This document shows positions 1 to 9,348 of a stretch of 16,529 bases of DNA, piece after piece; within the stretch, counting starts at the first letter, position 1; each line of letters starts with the position of its first letter. The DNA lies in assembly GCF_042767895.1 (NCBI RefSeq), contig NC_091577.1:17915665-17932193 (forward strand), in the 5' to 3' direction. The notes under the pieces are model-generated. The model had not been told where the DNA came from and made no database searches. It saw only the letters and a list, made by a program, of their open reading frames with translations. A program made the translations under genes and the position numbers. The stretch is from Penaeus vannamei. Taxonomy: Eukaryota; Arthropoda; Malacostraca; Decapoda; Penaeidae.

Positions 1-310
1 AGAAGAAGAAGAAGAAGAAGAAGAAGAAGAAGAAGAAGAAGAAGAAGAAGAAGAAGAAGAAGAAGAAGAAGAAGAAGAAGAAGAAGAAGAAGAAGAAGAA
101 GAAGAAGAAGAAGGAGGAGAAGGAAAAGGAAAAGGAAAAGGAAAAGGAAAAGGAAAAGGAAAAGGAAAAGGAAAAGGAAAAGGAAAAGGAAAAAAGGAAA
201 AAAGGAAAAAAGGAAAAAAGGAAAAAAGGAAAAAAGGAAAAAAGGAAAAAAGGAAAAAAGGAAAAAGAAAAAAGAAAAAGGAGGAGAAGGAAGAAGAGGG
301 GAAGGAGAAA
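1..310 (+). repeat. 310-base homopurine tract: (AAG)n, then (GGAAAA)n, then (GGAAAAAA)n
   Basis: Every base from 1 to 310 is A or G. The period changes stepwise: 3 (AAG, 1-113), 6 (GGAAAA, about 120-189), 8 (GGAAAAAA, about 186-262), then mixed purines. The tract begins at the window edge and may extend upstream. Confidence 0.98.
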
Positions 311-719
311 TATTAATAATAAGAGGACAAAGAGGAGGAGGAGGAGGAGGGCGTGGTGTTACTGAGAAGAACGTAAGGTAAGGAGGGAGAGAAGGAAGGA
401 AGAATCTTGAATATTCGTCAGATTTTTTTTCCTCTCTTGGTATCTTTCCTTGCCTCTCTTCGGAATATTGAGCCAACTGTCCCTTCGCACTTGGATCCAT
501 TCAAATAAATACTTCACCTTTTTATGCCTTTATTGAGAAGTTTCCATTCCCCCCAAACGTAAGAAGTTCGTGGGTGGAAGGCAGGAAAATCGCTGTCCTT
601 ACTCGCAGGCACGGGCAGAGGCGAGCTTGGACGGAGGAATGTATTTGCTTGGTAAATGCAAACATGTTCTAACGTGTATGCTTGAATTGTCTCTCCATGC
701 ATTTTCTTTTCGTCTCTGT
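311..719. other. no gene seen; mixed sequence after the purine tract
   Basis: This holds short purine runs (320-420), then unique-looking sequence of moderate GC. Open frames here lack family resemblance and run into the low-complexity pyrimidine zone. I see no exon, tRNA or promoter that I can defend. Confidence 0.5.
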
Positions 720-1100
720 CTCTCTCTCTCTCCCCTTTCTTTTTTTTCCGACTTTTCCCTTTCACTTCCCTCTGTTTCCCCCCATCAATATTTTCTTCTG
801 CTCTTTTATTCTACTTTCCTCTACTACTTTCCTCTTCTCCATTCCTCTTACTCATCCCCCATTGCTCCCTCTCGCTCTCCCACTTCCCCTTTCCCCGTCT
901 TCATTCCTTCTTCCCCTGTTTCCCCTCCCCCCATAATCATTACCTCTTTCCTTCCCCCCTCTCCCCTCACATAAACTCTCCCCCCACTCCTCTTCCTTCC
1001 CCCCACTCCCCTTCCTCCCCCCACTCCCCTTCCTCCCCCCACTCCCCTTCCTCCCCCCGCACTCCCCTTCCTCCCCCCGCACTCCCCTTCCTCTCCCCCC
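720..1100 (+). repeat. pyrimidine-rich zone with an 18-base minisatellite
   Basis: The stretch is almost wholly C and T. From about 981 to 1100 a unit ACTCCCCTTCCTCCCCCC of 18 bases (20 with an inserted CG in the last copies) recurs about six times with small changes. The opposite strand is therefore G-rich with many GGGG runs. Confidence 0.9.
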
Positions 1101-1239
1101 CTTCACCCCCCCCTCCCGCCGGTCCACCCACGCACACACACGAAGCGTCCGGCCCGGAAATAGCTGTCCGGCAGGTAGAGAGGCTCCTTGAACCTGGCCC
1201 GTAACGATATTCCAGGGATCCAGGTAGAATGCATAGACG

Positions 1240-1394
1240 TTTGTGTGTGTGTGTGTGGTTGGTGGGGGGTGGTAAGTGAGTGTGTATGGGGGTGAGGGGG
1301 GTGAATGTGTTTGTGTGTATGGGGGGGGGCTGTTTGTGTGAGAGAGAGAGAGAGAGGGAGAGAGAGAGAGAGAGAGAGTGTGTGTGTGTGTGTG

Positions 1395-1466
<72 letters not shown>
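1240..1466 (+). repeat. compound (GT)n-(GA)n-(GT)n microsatellite
   Basis: A short GT run at about 1243-1256 and G-rich spacer precede (GA)n at 1340-1378 with one GGG interruption, then (GT)n at 1379-1466 interrupted by GC and TA steps. Translated frames here give only Val-Cys or His-Thr runs. Confidence 0.97.
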
Positions 1467-1467
<1 letters not shown>

Positions 1468-1559
1468 ACGTTATTTGTGTACGTTATTTGTGTTTTTTTC
1501 TTTCGTCTCCGTGGGGATCCTAAAGGGCGTGGGCACGGGTGTGCAGCTTGGCCGTGGGT

Positions 1560-2040
1560 AGGGAGAGGATGATTTGGGTAGGTTATAGTAGATAGGGAAG
1601 GGAAAGTTTGGGTGGAGTGGCGTTAGGTAGAATAGGGTATGGTAGGGTGGGTTGGGGTGGGGTAGGGAGGGGTAAAGTAGGGTAGGGTTGGGTAAAGTAA
1701 GGTAAGGACACGGCAAGGTCAGATAGTAAGATAAGGTAATGCAATGTCTTGACCAGATGAGATTTTTGCGGTGGGTTTCCCCTTCACGGTGCGCGTGGAG
1801 AGGGGGATGTTTTGGGTGGGTCGGGATGGGGGTGTGAGGTGGGTTGGTGAGTCGGAGGGTAGTGCGGGGTAAGGGGGTGGTTTTGTGGAACGCGTGTAGG
1901 TGTTTAGGGCGTGGTAGAGGGCAGGGGAGAGGGGGAGGGGAAGGGGGAGGATGGAAGGAAGGATTGGAGGGATTTGAGGGGGGTTGTCGGCGGCTGTAGG
2001 AACACCTGTGTGCGGGTGCGGGACGGTTTGGAAGGTTTAG
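1560..2040 (+). repeat. G-rich zone with degenerate GGTAG/GGGTA units
   Basis: From about 1570 to 1715 imperfect five- to six-base units (GGGTA, GGTAG, GGTTGG, GTAAA) follow one another, then G-run-rich sequence continues to about 2000. No exon is recognised. The units are related to, but not the same as, the arthropod telomere repeat TTAGG. Confidence 0.7.
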
Positions 2041-2153
2041 GTTATTTCTGTTGGTTTTTGCATTACTAATGTTATCATTAACATTATTGCAATTGTTTAT
2101 TATGATATGTCACTTGGTATTGTTGCAATACGACAACTGCTGCTATTGCTGTA

Positions 2154-2345
2154 TTGCTGTTGCTGCTGCTGCTGCTGCTGCTCATACGGCTCATCCAACT
2201 GCTGCTGCTACGATTGCTGCTACTACCACTACTTCTCCTCCAACTAATCCTATTCCTACTACTCCTACTTCTATTCCTCCTACTCGTATTCCACCTCCCC
2301 CTGTGCCTCCGCCCCCTCTGCCTCCGCCACCGCCACCACTTGCAG
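2154..2345 (+). repeat. (TGC)n followed by pyrimidine-rich (CTN)n
   Basis: A run of TGC units at 2160-2182 leads into CTGCTGCTA, CTACTACC, CCTCCTACT and similar triplets to about 2345. The resulting frames are polyalanine, polyleucine or polyproline. It reads as a decayed trinucleotide array. Confidence 0.85.
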
Positions 2346-2388
2346 TTGTAGTTGCAGATTATTACGGTTTCTTTGTCTATGTGTGTGT

Positions 2389-2390
2389 TT

Positions 2391-2465
<75 letters not shown>

Positions 2466-2486
2466 TTTGTATATATATGTATATGT

Positions 2487-2566
<80 letters not shown>

Positions 2567-2600
2567 ATGTATATGTATATGGATCTGTATATATGTGTAT
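2389..2600 (+). repeat. (TG)n followed by (TA)n/(GTATAT)n array
   Basis: Nearly pure TG at 2397-2462 passes through GTTTGTTTG into GTATAT and (AT)n to about 2554, then GTATGTATAT units to about 2600. The whole is close to an uninterrupted alternating purine-pyrimidine tract. Confidence 0.97.
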
Positions 2601-2610
2601 ATGTATTAGA

Positions 2611-3200
2611 ACTACTTGCGTTATATTCGTTTATGTTTTTAAATTGTTAGGGAGCATTATTGTCACTGCAAGTGCGGATGCAATGCATTTTTTTTGTCTG
2701 CTTTTGAGTTTCACTAATTTCGTGTATCTGTGACCGCGCGAGTGGCTGCTTGTGTTGATTTTTCAATATCTTGATTGCATTATGCATTCGGCACACGCGT
2801 CGCGGCGAAAGTTACAGCGTTGGTGTTGTTTTTTATGCATGTGTATTTTTTACATTAGTTTTGAACAAAGTGTATCATTTTGTTTGTGGTTATTGTTCTG
2901 CTCTGCTCAGTTTGGGAGGAGTTGCGTTGAATTTGGGTATGGTTTTACATTTAAATGGTTAGCAGCACTATATATTGCTGCGAAAAAGCACAGACTGGAA
3001 TAGGCATAAAACAAATTCGCATCGAGCAAGAACACACACATATACACACACACACGCGTGCAGTAATATTAATTTTTTCACAATTTTTAGGAAACTATAT
3101 TTGACTTAAATTTGGTGACCGTGACCGTGTGGTTTTCATTTTGATCACCATCATATTTTATCCTTCCTCATCATTTTTTATTAGTATGTATTCCATTTTA
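2611..3200. other. no gene seen
   Basis: Unique-looking, AT-leaning sequence with a short CA patch at about 3029-3058. Short open frames are present, but none shows family resemblance or paired splice sites. Confidence 0.5.
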
Positions 3201-3269
3201 CCCCCCCCCCCCCGCTACGAAAGCTTTCTTATAAAAAATCCTTGAGACTTCTAGGACCCCCCCCCCCCC
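3201..3269 (+). repeat. two poly-C runs
   Basis: Runs of 13 C at 3201-3213 and 13 C at 3257-3269 are separated by 43 bases. No other function is visible. Confidence 0.95.
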
Positions 3270-3385
3270 ATCGTCGCCGAAAGGAAGCACTAGTGGCAAG
3301 CGATGTGTTATACGGTGCGTGAACGAGGAGTGGCTGAGGGGCGTCTTTGTTTTTTGTCTGTTTGTTGCACCAGCCTTTTCCTTGG

Positions 3386-3786
3386 TAGCTTTACTTGTTG
3401 TTGTTGTTGGTGTTGTTGTTTTTGCTGGTGCTGCTGTTCTTGCTTTTGTCTCTTCTCTTTTCCTCTCACTCTTTTGTGTGATTTGTTGGATTTTGTTTTG
3501 GTTTTAAAAGTGTAGTGTTTTGTTACTGCTTTTGGCTACTGTTGCTAGTATTCGCGTCACTATTATTATGATAATGATAATAATGATAATAATAATAATA
3601 ATAATAATTATTATTATTATTATTATGATGAATGTTATTGTTATTTCATTACTATTATTATTGTTGTTATTATTACCATCATCATCATTATTATTATTGT
3701 TATCATTGATTAATTAGTTATTGATAATTTATTTTTTTTATTGCTGTTCCCATTGTTGTTATCATCAGTATTAATCTGGGTTGTTG

Positions 3787-3831
<45 letters not shown>

Positions 3832-3835
3832 TTAT
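3386..3835 (+). repeat. trinucleotide zone (GTT)n, (ATA)n/(TTA)n, (TTA)n
   Basis: TGTTGT units at about 3396-3425, (ATA)n at 3586-3607 directly followed by (TTA)n at 3608-3626, ATT/ATC units to 3710, and (TTA)n at about 3790-3830. The first ATA/TTA junction is a perfect inverted repeat. Confidence 0.93.
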
Positions 3836-4324
3836 CAATTGTTTATTTATCATAGAACTTTGTTCTTGTTATTATTATTGTTATTGTAATCGTCAACATG
3901 ATCATCTTCATCATCATTTTCATTATTTTCATCATCTGTAGTATCTCCCCAATGGCAATCGCTAATTCTAGATATGAAATTGAAATAGATGTCACCTGAT
4001 ATTAATAATAGTATTGTTATCAAATCTATATCAGCCACTTATTCATACGCATTTCATGTATTAGTTTCGCGTATTAAATATAAGTAGCCTATCAGATTAC
4101 AATAATTTACAATGGCTATAGAAATGTCATTGACTGCCATTATTCATCGAACTTTCTGTCGAAATTGCAAACCAATATTTTGAACACCGTGAGAAGTGAA
4201 AAGGTGGGGGAGCTGAGAGGAGGGCGGAGAGGGTGACCTGGCGGCTGATGAATACATATGTACATATTTTTTAAAAGATAAAATTGCAAGTATTTCTCTC
4301 CCTTCAGGTGAATTGCATATACAA

Positions 4325-4330
<6 letters not shown>
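3836..4330. other. no gene seen
   Basis: AT-rich sequence with scattered CAT/ATT triplets to about 3930, then unique-looking sequence. A purine-rich patch at about 4197-4232 has no supported coding reading. Confidence 0.5.
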
Positions 4331-4331
<1 letters not shown>

Positions 4332-4387
<56 letters not shown>

Positions 4388-4490
4388 GTTTATGTATATA
4401 ATGTTTATATATATGTATAATCATATATATATAAACATTATATATATGTATATATATAAACATATATATATATATATATATATATATGTT

Positions 4491-4544
<54 letters not shown>

Positions 4545-4622
4545 TATATATATACATATATATGTATATATGTTTATATATATATGTATATATATATATA
4601 TATATATAAATATATATATATA
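4332..4622 (+). repeat. (AT)n array with repeated TGTTTATATATA / TATATAAACA palindromes
   Basis: Pure AT at 4332-4384 is followed by alternating AT runs and the words ATGTTTATAT and ATATAAACAT in opposite orientation, for example the arms around 4400-4439. The whole can pair with itself in many registers. Confidence 0.95.
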
Positions 4623-5209
4623 TCCTTACCTAACTGTACAAAAGATACTGTGAATCATGTTTGGATCTAACGAATTGACTTTGATTGAACTCCCCCATGT
4701 AATTATCTCGCTCATTTGTCCGATCAGGTTAATTAATCGCGTCTAATGAAGAACCTACTATTTTTAATGGACTAGCGGGGATTTATATTTTGTTCTTACG
4801 GTTTTTATATATATTTCTTGAGATTTACTTTACGGGACTTTTTTTGAAGTTCCGTTCAGTGTGAAATGGTGTTTTTTTTCCTGTGGTTATTGAAGTTGCT
4901 ATTGATGTGTTCGTTTTATTTTGGGTATAGGTTTCATTATTATTTTATTATGTATGTATGACCGTGGAATAGAATTATTATTGTTATGCATTATATTTGT
5001 GTGTGTGAATGATACTGTGTGTGCATGATATTAGATAACAGATGAAAAGCAATGGAAGTAATGTTATCTTCTTGTTTTTATTATTGTTATTATTATTATT
5101 ATTACCTTCATCATTATTATTATTATCATATATAGATTTTTTGTATATGGTTGAATTGTGAATATTGACTCCATAATTAATCTCAGTTTTCTTCTTTCCT
5201 TCCTTGCAG
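4623..5209 (+). other. intron immediately upstream of exon a
   Basis: AT-rich, T-run-rich sequence with an (ATT)n patch at about 5075-5126, ending in a pyrimidine tract (CTTCTTTCCTTCC) and TTGCAG at 5209. No exon is recognised. How far this intron extends upstream cannot be told because the preceding exon is not visible. Confidence 0.75.
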
Positions 5210-5307
5210 TGTTGCCATCATGGGTTCCCCGCCAAGCCGTCGGCCCTTGCGTGGGACCCCCAGCTCCGCCTCCTGGCCATCGGCACCAAGGCGGGCGAGG
5301 TCAGAGT
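5210..5307 (+). CDS. l(2)gl: Lgl exon a (first recognised): N-terminal start of propeller 1
   Basis: The exon follows a good acceptor (pyrimidine tract, then TTGCAG ending at 5209) and starts in phase 0. It encodes CCHHGFPAKPSALAWDPQ, then LRLLAIGTKAGEVRV. This is the conserved segment near residue 35-70 of Lgl proteins that opens the first beta-propeller. The 3' end is uncertain. Family resemblance (V-K/R-I/V-Y) runs to about 5311 and then stops, which favours the weak donor at 5308 (phase 2). A better consensus donor, GAG|GTCAGA, would end the exon at 5299 in phase 0. The GC-rich codon use contrasts with the AT-rich flanks. The exon before it, which should carry the initiator Met and about 30 residues, was not found upstream in the window. 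Confidence 0.85.
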
Positions 5308-5531
5308 GTATCCTTTTGCATCCAGGTCATCCTTGGGCGAGTGGGGTCATAGGTCATTGTGTAAAGAAGCTCCCGTCGCGGGGTATCTCCGGGGATATTG
5401 ATTATGTGCTGCAGTTTGCAATTTAACCTATATTTTTTTTTAACTTTCTTTTATTATTTTCTAGTTTTTTATGAGTGAAGGATTTGGAGAAACCATTTCG
5501 ACAATGTTTTTATTTTATTATAAGAATGCTT

Positions 5532-5666
<135 letters not shown>

Positions 5667-6029
5667 GAAAGAGAGAAGGAAAGAGAGAAAGCGTGATGCG
5701 CACAGGAGCGATCCTTCAATATAGATTTCAGCCCACACAGTCGGGCCCCTGAACAGCACGAGGCCAACGAGAGACATCCTCGACGTCGGGGCTGAATGGG
5801 GTACAGGTCCCACGAGGAGAAGGGTGGGTGGGCTGGAGGAGGTGAATGAGGTGATTTGGAGGGATGGGGGGTTGGAGGGGAGGTGGTTTAGGTTATGGGT
5901 ATTGGGGTTTTCATGTAGAGTTGGCTGGGGGGAGGGAGCTGGAGGGATTGCGCCATCTGTGGGGTGAGAGGGCATGGGGGGGCTGAGAGAAGGAAGAAAA
6001 GGAGTTGATATGGGGGGGAAGAGGGGAAA

Positions 6030-6529
6030 NNNNNNNNNNNNNNNNNNNNNNNNNNNNNNNNNNNNNNNNNNNNNNNNNNNNNNNNNNNNNNNNNNNNNNN
6101 NNNNNNNNNNNNNNNNNNNNNNNNNNNNNNNNNNNNNNNNNNNNNNNNNNNNNNNNNNNNNNNNNNNNNNNNNNNNNNNNNNNNNNNNNNNNNNNNNNNN
6201 NNNNNNNNNNNNNNNNNNNNNNNNNNNNNNNNNNNNNNNNNNNNNNNNNNNNNNNNNNNNNNNNNNNNNNNNNNNNNNNNNNNNNNNNNNNNNNNNNNNN
6301 NNNNNNNNNNNNNNNNNNNNNNNNNNNNNNNNNNNNNNNNNNNNNNNNNNNNNNNNNNNNNNNNNNNNNNNNNNNNNNNNNNNNNNNNNNNNNNNNNNNN
6401 NNNNNNNNNNNNNNNNNNNNNNNNNNNNNNNNNNNNNNNNNNNNNNNNNNNNNNNNNNNNNNNNNNNNNNNNNNNNNNNNNNNNNNNNNNNNNNNNNNNN
6501 NNNNNNNNNNNNNNNNNNNNNNNNNNNNN
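6030..6529. other. assembly gap of exactly 500 N
   Basis: Five hundred consecutive N lie between G-rich low-complexity sequence and the last 38 bases before the exon b acceptor. The round number suggests a placeholder rather than a measured size. The Lgl segment corresponding to YGxPGVEFxGxH to LxGQ (about 28 residues, roughly 85 bases) is missing between exons a and b, so the gap probably hides one coding exon. Confidence 0.98.
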
Positions 6530-6567
6530 GGAGTCTTCTGCATGCATGTGTGTTCGTTTGTTGACAG

Positions 6568-6686
6568 TGCCGCCTGGTGTCACTGTTCGAAGACAACAGT
6601 CTACACCTATGGCAGTTAAACCAGCAGGATGACTCTGGCGGTTCGTTGGAATTAGTTCATGCTAACTCCACGTGCTTAGAGGGAAA
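6568..6686 (+). CDS. l(2)gl: Lgl exon b: propeller 1 WD repeat
   Basis: The acceptor TTGACAG ends at 6567 and the strong donor GTAAGT starts at 6687. The exon starts in phase 0 and ends with two bases (AA) of a split Lys codon. It reads CRLVSLFEDNSLHLWQLNQQ and continues through DDSGGSLELVHANS to CLEGK. LVSLFEDNSLHLW is the WD-repeat strand matching LLSLLDDSSLHLW of vertebrate LLGL. It lies only 38 bases after the assembly gap. The residues expected just before it (the YGxPGVEF segment, about 28 residues) are not in the window, so the preceding exon is probably in the gap. Confidence 0.93.
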
Positions 6687-7056
6687 GTAAGTATGGTCAT
6701 AAGGATTTCTTAAATTATTGCCTTTACAACATGTAATTGAACTGCACAATATTACTCCTTTGTGTGATTAACTTTGATCAGTATTGTATTTTGAAAATTT
6801 TAGATTATCAATCACAAAGAATGTTTATCTCACTTCTTTTAATGGTATTCTGAACATTATCATTCACTGAAATAAAAGATCGTATTGTCTGTTGAATATT
6901 AGATGTGTTTTTTTTTTTACATTTAAATTTCAAGTTATTTCTGGAAAGAGTATCTGAAGAATTATTTAAATTTGTTACTGCAGAATGTAAAGTAATTTTC
7001 TCATAAGAAAAATACCGTTTTGCCAATATTAACAGTGATTTCACTTTTCTAACCAG
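6687..7056 (+). other. intron b-c
   Basis: 370 bases, AT-rich, GT-AG, with an ordinary pyrimidine tract. Nothing else seen. Confidence 0.9.
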
Positions 7057-7200
7057 GTTGAAAAAGATTAGTGTGGTAGTGGCAGACAGCAAGAGCGAAC
7101 ACTTGATGGTTGGCACAGAGGGCGGTAACATCTACCTGCTCAACCTAGCAACTTTTGCCATGTCCGACAATATTATTTACCAAGATGTAGTCATGCAGAA
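7057..7200 (+). CDS. l(2)gl: Lgl exon c: propeller 1
   Basis: The acceptor TAACCAG ends at 7056 and the donor GTAAGT starts at 7201. The first base G completes the Lys codon left by exon b, and the last two bases AA open an Asn codon finished by exon d. It encodes LKKISVVVADSKSEHLMVGT, then EGGNIYLLNLATF and SDNIIYQDVVMQ. The piece LMVGTEGGNIYLLNL matches the family blade strand (IAALGTEGSSVFFLDV in vertebrates). The phase fit on both sides and the family match make it a firm exon. Confidence 0.95.
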
Positions 7201-7647
7201 GTAAGTTTTATACTGGATACACAAATGTTGTGACAAGTGTTGAAAGATTAAATGATGCTCAACCAAAATAACAGGGAAAATACAAAACTGATGTTTTGTA
7301 TATTGTAAATTTTACAATGATGAATTAATGTATCATTGATAGGATCCTTTTTTTATATATAAATTTGATGGACAGCGATTGAGTATCCTGTTTCTGTTGT
7401 AGTCATTCCAGTCTCCATGCACTTGTCGCTTAAGAGAGCATATGCATATGGATTTTGTTTATTTTACAAGAGTTGATGTGGTTTTTAGGAAGGATTACTG
7501 TCCTCTATTGATATTTTCAAATGGAAATGCTGTTTACTGCATTATCAGCAACAAATTGAAATTTGTTAACCTATTTTTTTCATCCAAGGAAACAGGCCCC
7601 AAAACACAAACATGTCATTTAGTCGCACTCTCGTCTCTTTTTTTCAG
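7201..7647 (+). other. intron c-d
   Basis: 447 bases, AT-rich, GT-AG. It ends in a strong pyrimidine tract (TCGTCTCTTTTTTTCAG). Its last part is open in the exon d frame by chance. Confidence 0.9.
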
Positions 7648-7786
7648 TGTTCCTGAGGATTACAAAGTTAACCCTGGTCCAGTAGAGGCAATTGCAGAAC
7701 ACCCCACAGAACCTGACAAGATCCTAATTGGCTATCAGCGTGGCCTCATTGTGTTGTGGGACAAGAAGAATCTGTGCGCTGATCAG
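7648..7786 (+). CDS. l(2)gl: Lgl exon d: propeller 1, KILIGYQRGLIVLW repeat
   Basis: A long pyrimidine tract and TTTTCAG end at 7647, and the donor GTGTGT starts at 7787. The exon completes Asn and reads VPEDYKVNPGPVEAIAEHPT, then EPDKILIGYQRGLIVLWDKK and NLCADQ, ending in phase 0. VPEDY, GPVEAI and KILIGYQRGLIVLW are near-identical to vertebrate and insect Lgl. The reading frame stays open upstream into the intron by chance, but the phase from exon c and the acceptor fix the start at 7648. Confidence 0.96.
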
Positions 7787-9151
7787 GTGTGTGATCTGTT
7801 TTCTCATTGACAGCAACAAATTTTGTTTGTAATTACTTTTTAGATTTAATGTTGGAAAGGAGGTAAGTTCTCATTAGTATTTTGTCTTAGAATATAAATG
7901 AATTCTTGTTTGAAGTTTAGTCAAGGAATTTAGTTTAGGGTGAATTGTTTTTGATATAGGTATTGGCATAAATGTGAAAAACAGGACTTCAGTCATGATT
8001 GAGAAACTCAATCTGCATAATGCATTATGGCTAAGAAAAAGAAAAATGTGCAAAAACCATGATTAATTTCTGAGAATTTGCTATCATTTTTTATATTCCC
8101 CAAGAGAGCTTAAAAAAAAAAAAAAATCTAATCACACCATCTATGTATTTCTTGTATTTGAGATTATTTGATTTTGATTTATGATTAGCATAGATAACTT
8201 AGGGGTGGTTCAAAATTTTCAATTTTTTTCACAAGCGTATAAAGCACATGCTAGGTGGGAGGTGGTTAAACCCACTCACATGCTTTTTGAATTCTATGAA
8301 AATGTAAATGTCAGATCGTATTGACTGCTCAGTATATGTGTCTGAAAACCGCTTTCCCGATCTAGCCTCGCCTTCTTGACACTACGTATTCATGATTTTA
8401 TGAATGGTCAATAAATTCATTCATGTTGAAAGTTGGTATATTTGATAGTTGTTCTGAAATATTTCTCAGACTTACCTGGTTCTAATACTTGTCCCAATTG
8501 AAAATGATAATAATACTTCTCCCAATTGAAAATACGCCTAATTATGGGAATTAACCCCTATCAAGCTTTTAGTGGGTAGCATGACTATCAGGGAAATTTT
8601 CACAGGACTAGCCTGTCTGCTCAAGGGCACCTCTGGCATCAATATTTTCAAGTGTACTCTTTTAGGGAGGAGGGGGTTCAGCAAAAAGAGTGCTCTTTGT
8701 ATGCTTGTAAAAATATATGCTTGTAAAAATGGTAAAACTAGCTGATTGCAGTTGGCTTCTTGCCCCCCCCCCCCCTCCCCATTGGCCAATAATATTCACA
8801 TTCCTAAGTTTTTAGATGTCTACCTTTTCCAAAAGTGTCATAACTCAAACGTCTCAGAAGCCACTAGGATGGCCCATCTTAACATCACAGAAAATTCTGG
8901 TCCTGTCATGATAAGGTCAAGAAGAAAAAATGGATGTATTAAAGATTCAGTTTTTCTGTTTTGGAATACTTTGTTACTGTTCAAACTGGGACTGAGGGAA
9001 TTGTATTTTTCTAGTAGTTTCATTCTTAGACAATGGAGACTGGAAAAAAGATGAATATAATAGTATTGATTTTCCTTTTCTGCAGAAATATTATAATTTA
9101 AGTTCACAGACACTTTTAGAATAAGAAAAACATGCAAAACATCTTCCACAG
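7787..9151 (+). other. intron d-e
   Basis: 1365 bases, AT-rich, with A15 at 8112-8126 and C13 at 8763-8775. The section around 8530-8900 is less AT-rich and could be an interspersed-repeat remnant, but I see no terminal repeats or coding frame to prove it. Confidence 0.85.
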
Positions 9152-9348
9152 ACATACGTATGTACTCAACAACTAGAATCTGTGTGCTGGCATCCAGATG
9201 CAAGTCAGTTTACGACATCTCATAATGATGGCAGCTATATGGTCTGGTCATCCACCGAATCATCTGAACCTGTTGATGGCCCACAGACTGTGTATGGGCC
9301 TTTTCCTTGCAAACCTATCACCAAAATTCTAAGACCGGCAACTAAAGA
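9152..9348 (+). CDS. l(2)gl: Lgl exon e: propeller 1, LESVCWHPD / HNDGSYMVWS
   Basis: The acceptor TTCCACAG ends at 9151 and the donor GTAAGT starts at 9349. The exon starts in phase 0 and ends with GA of a Glu codon. It encodes TYVCTQQLESVCWHPDASQF, then TTSHNDGSYMVWSSTESSEP and YGPFPCKPITKILRPATK. The matching family blocks are QQLESLCW, SHSDGSYAVW and YGPFPCKAINKIL. Ser-rich SSTESSEP forms the loop between blades. The 65-codon open frame agrees exactly with its neighbours' phases. Confidence 0.96.

Noticed and set aside
570..974. 134-codon plus-strand frame rich in Ser, Pro, Phe and Leu
   Set aside because: Runs through a pyrimidine-only zone where stop codons are rare; no family resemblance.
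852..1469. 205-codon minus-strand open frame beginning with His-Thr runs
   Set aside because: Most of it is CA microsatellite and a Gly/Arg/Glu-rich minisatellite translation. Only the short GC-rich island inside it is of interest and is reported separately.
1568..1715. Interstitial telomere
   Set aside because: No tandem TTAGG/CCTAA; units are irregular GGTAG/GGGTA.
2752..3003. 83-codon frame between microsatellites
   Set aside because: Cys/Phe-rich chance frame with no recognisable motif or splice context.
8538..9203. Overlapping open frames on both strands in intron d-e
   Set aside because: No family resemblance and no splice structure; exons d and e join perfectly in phase without them.
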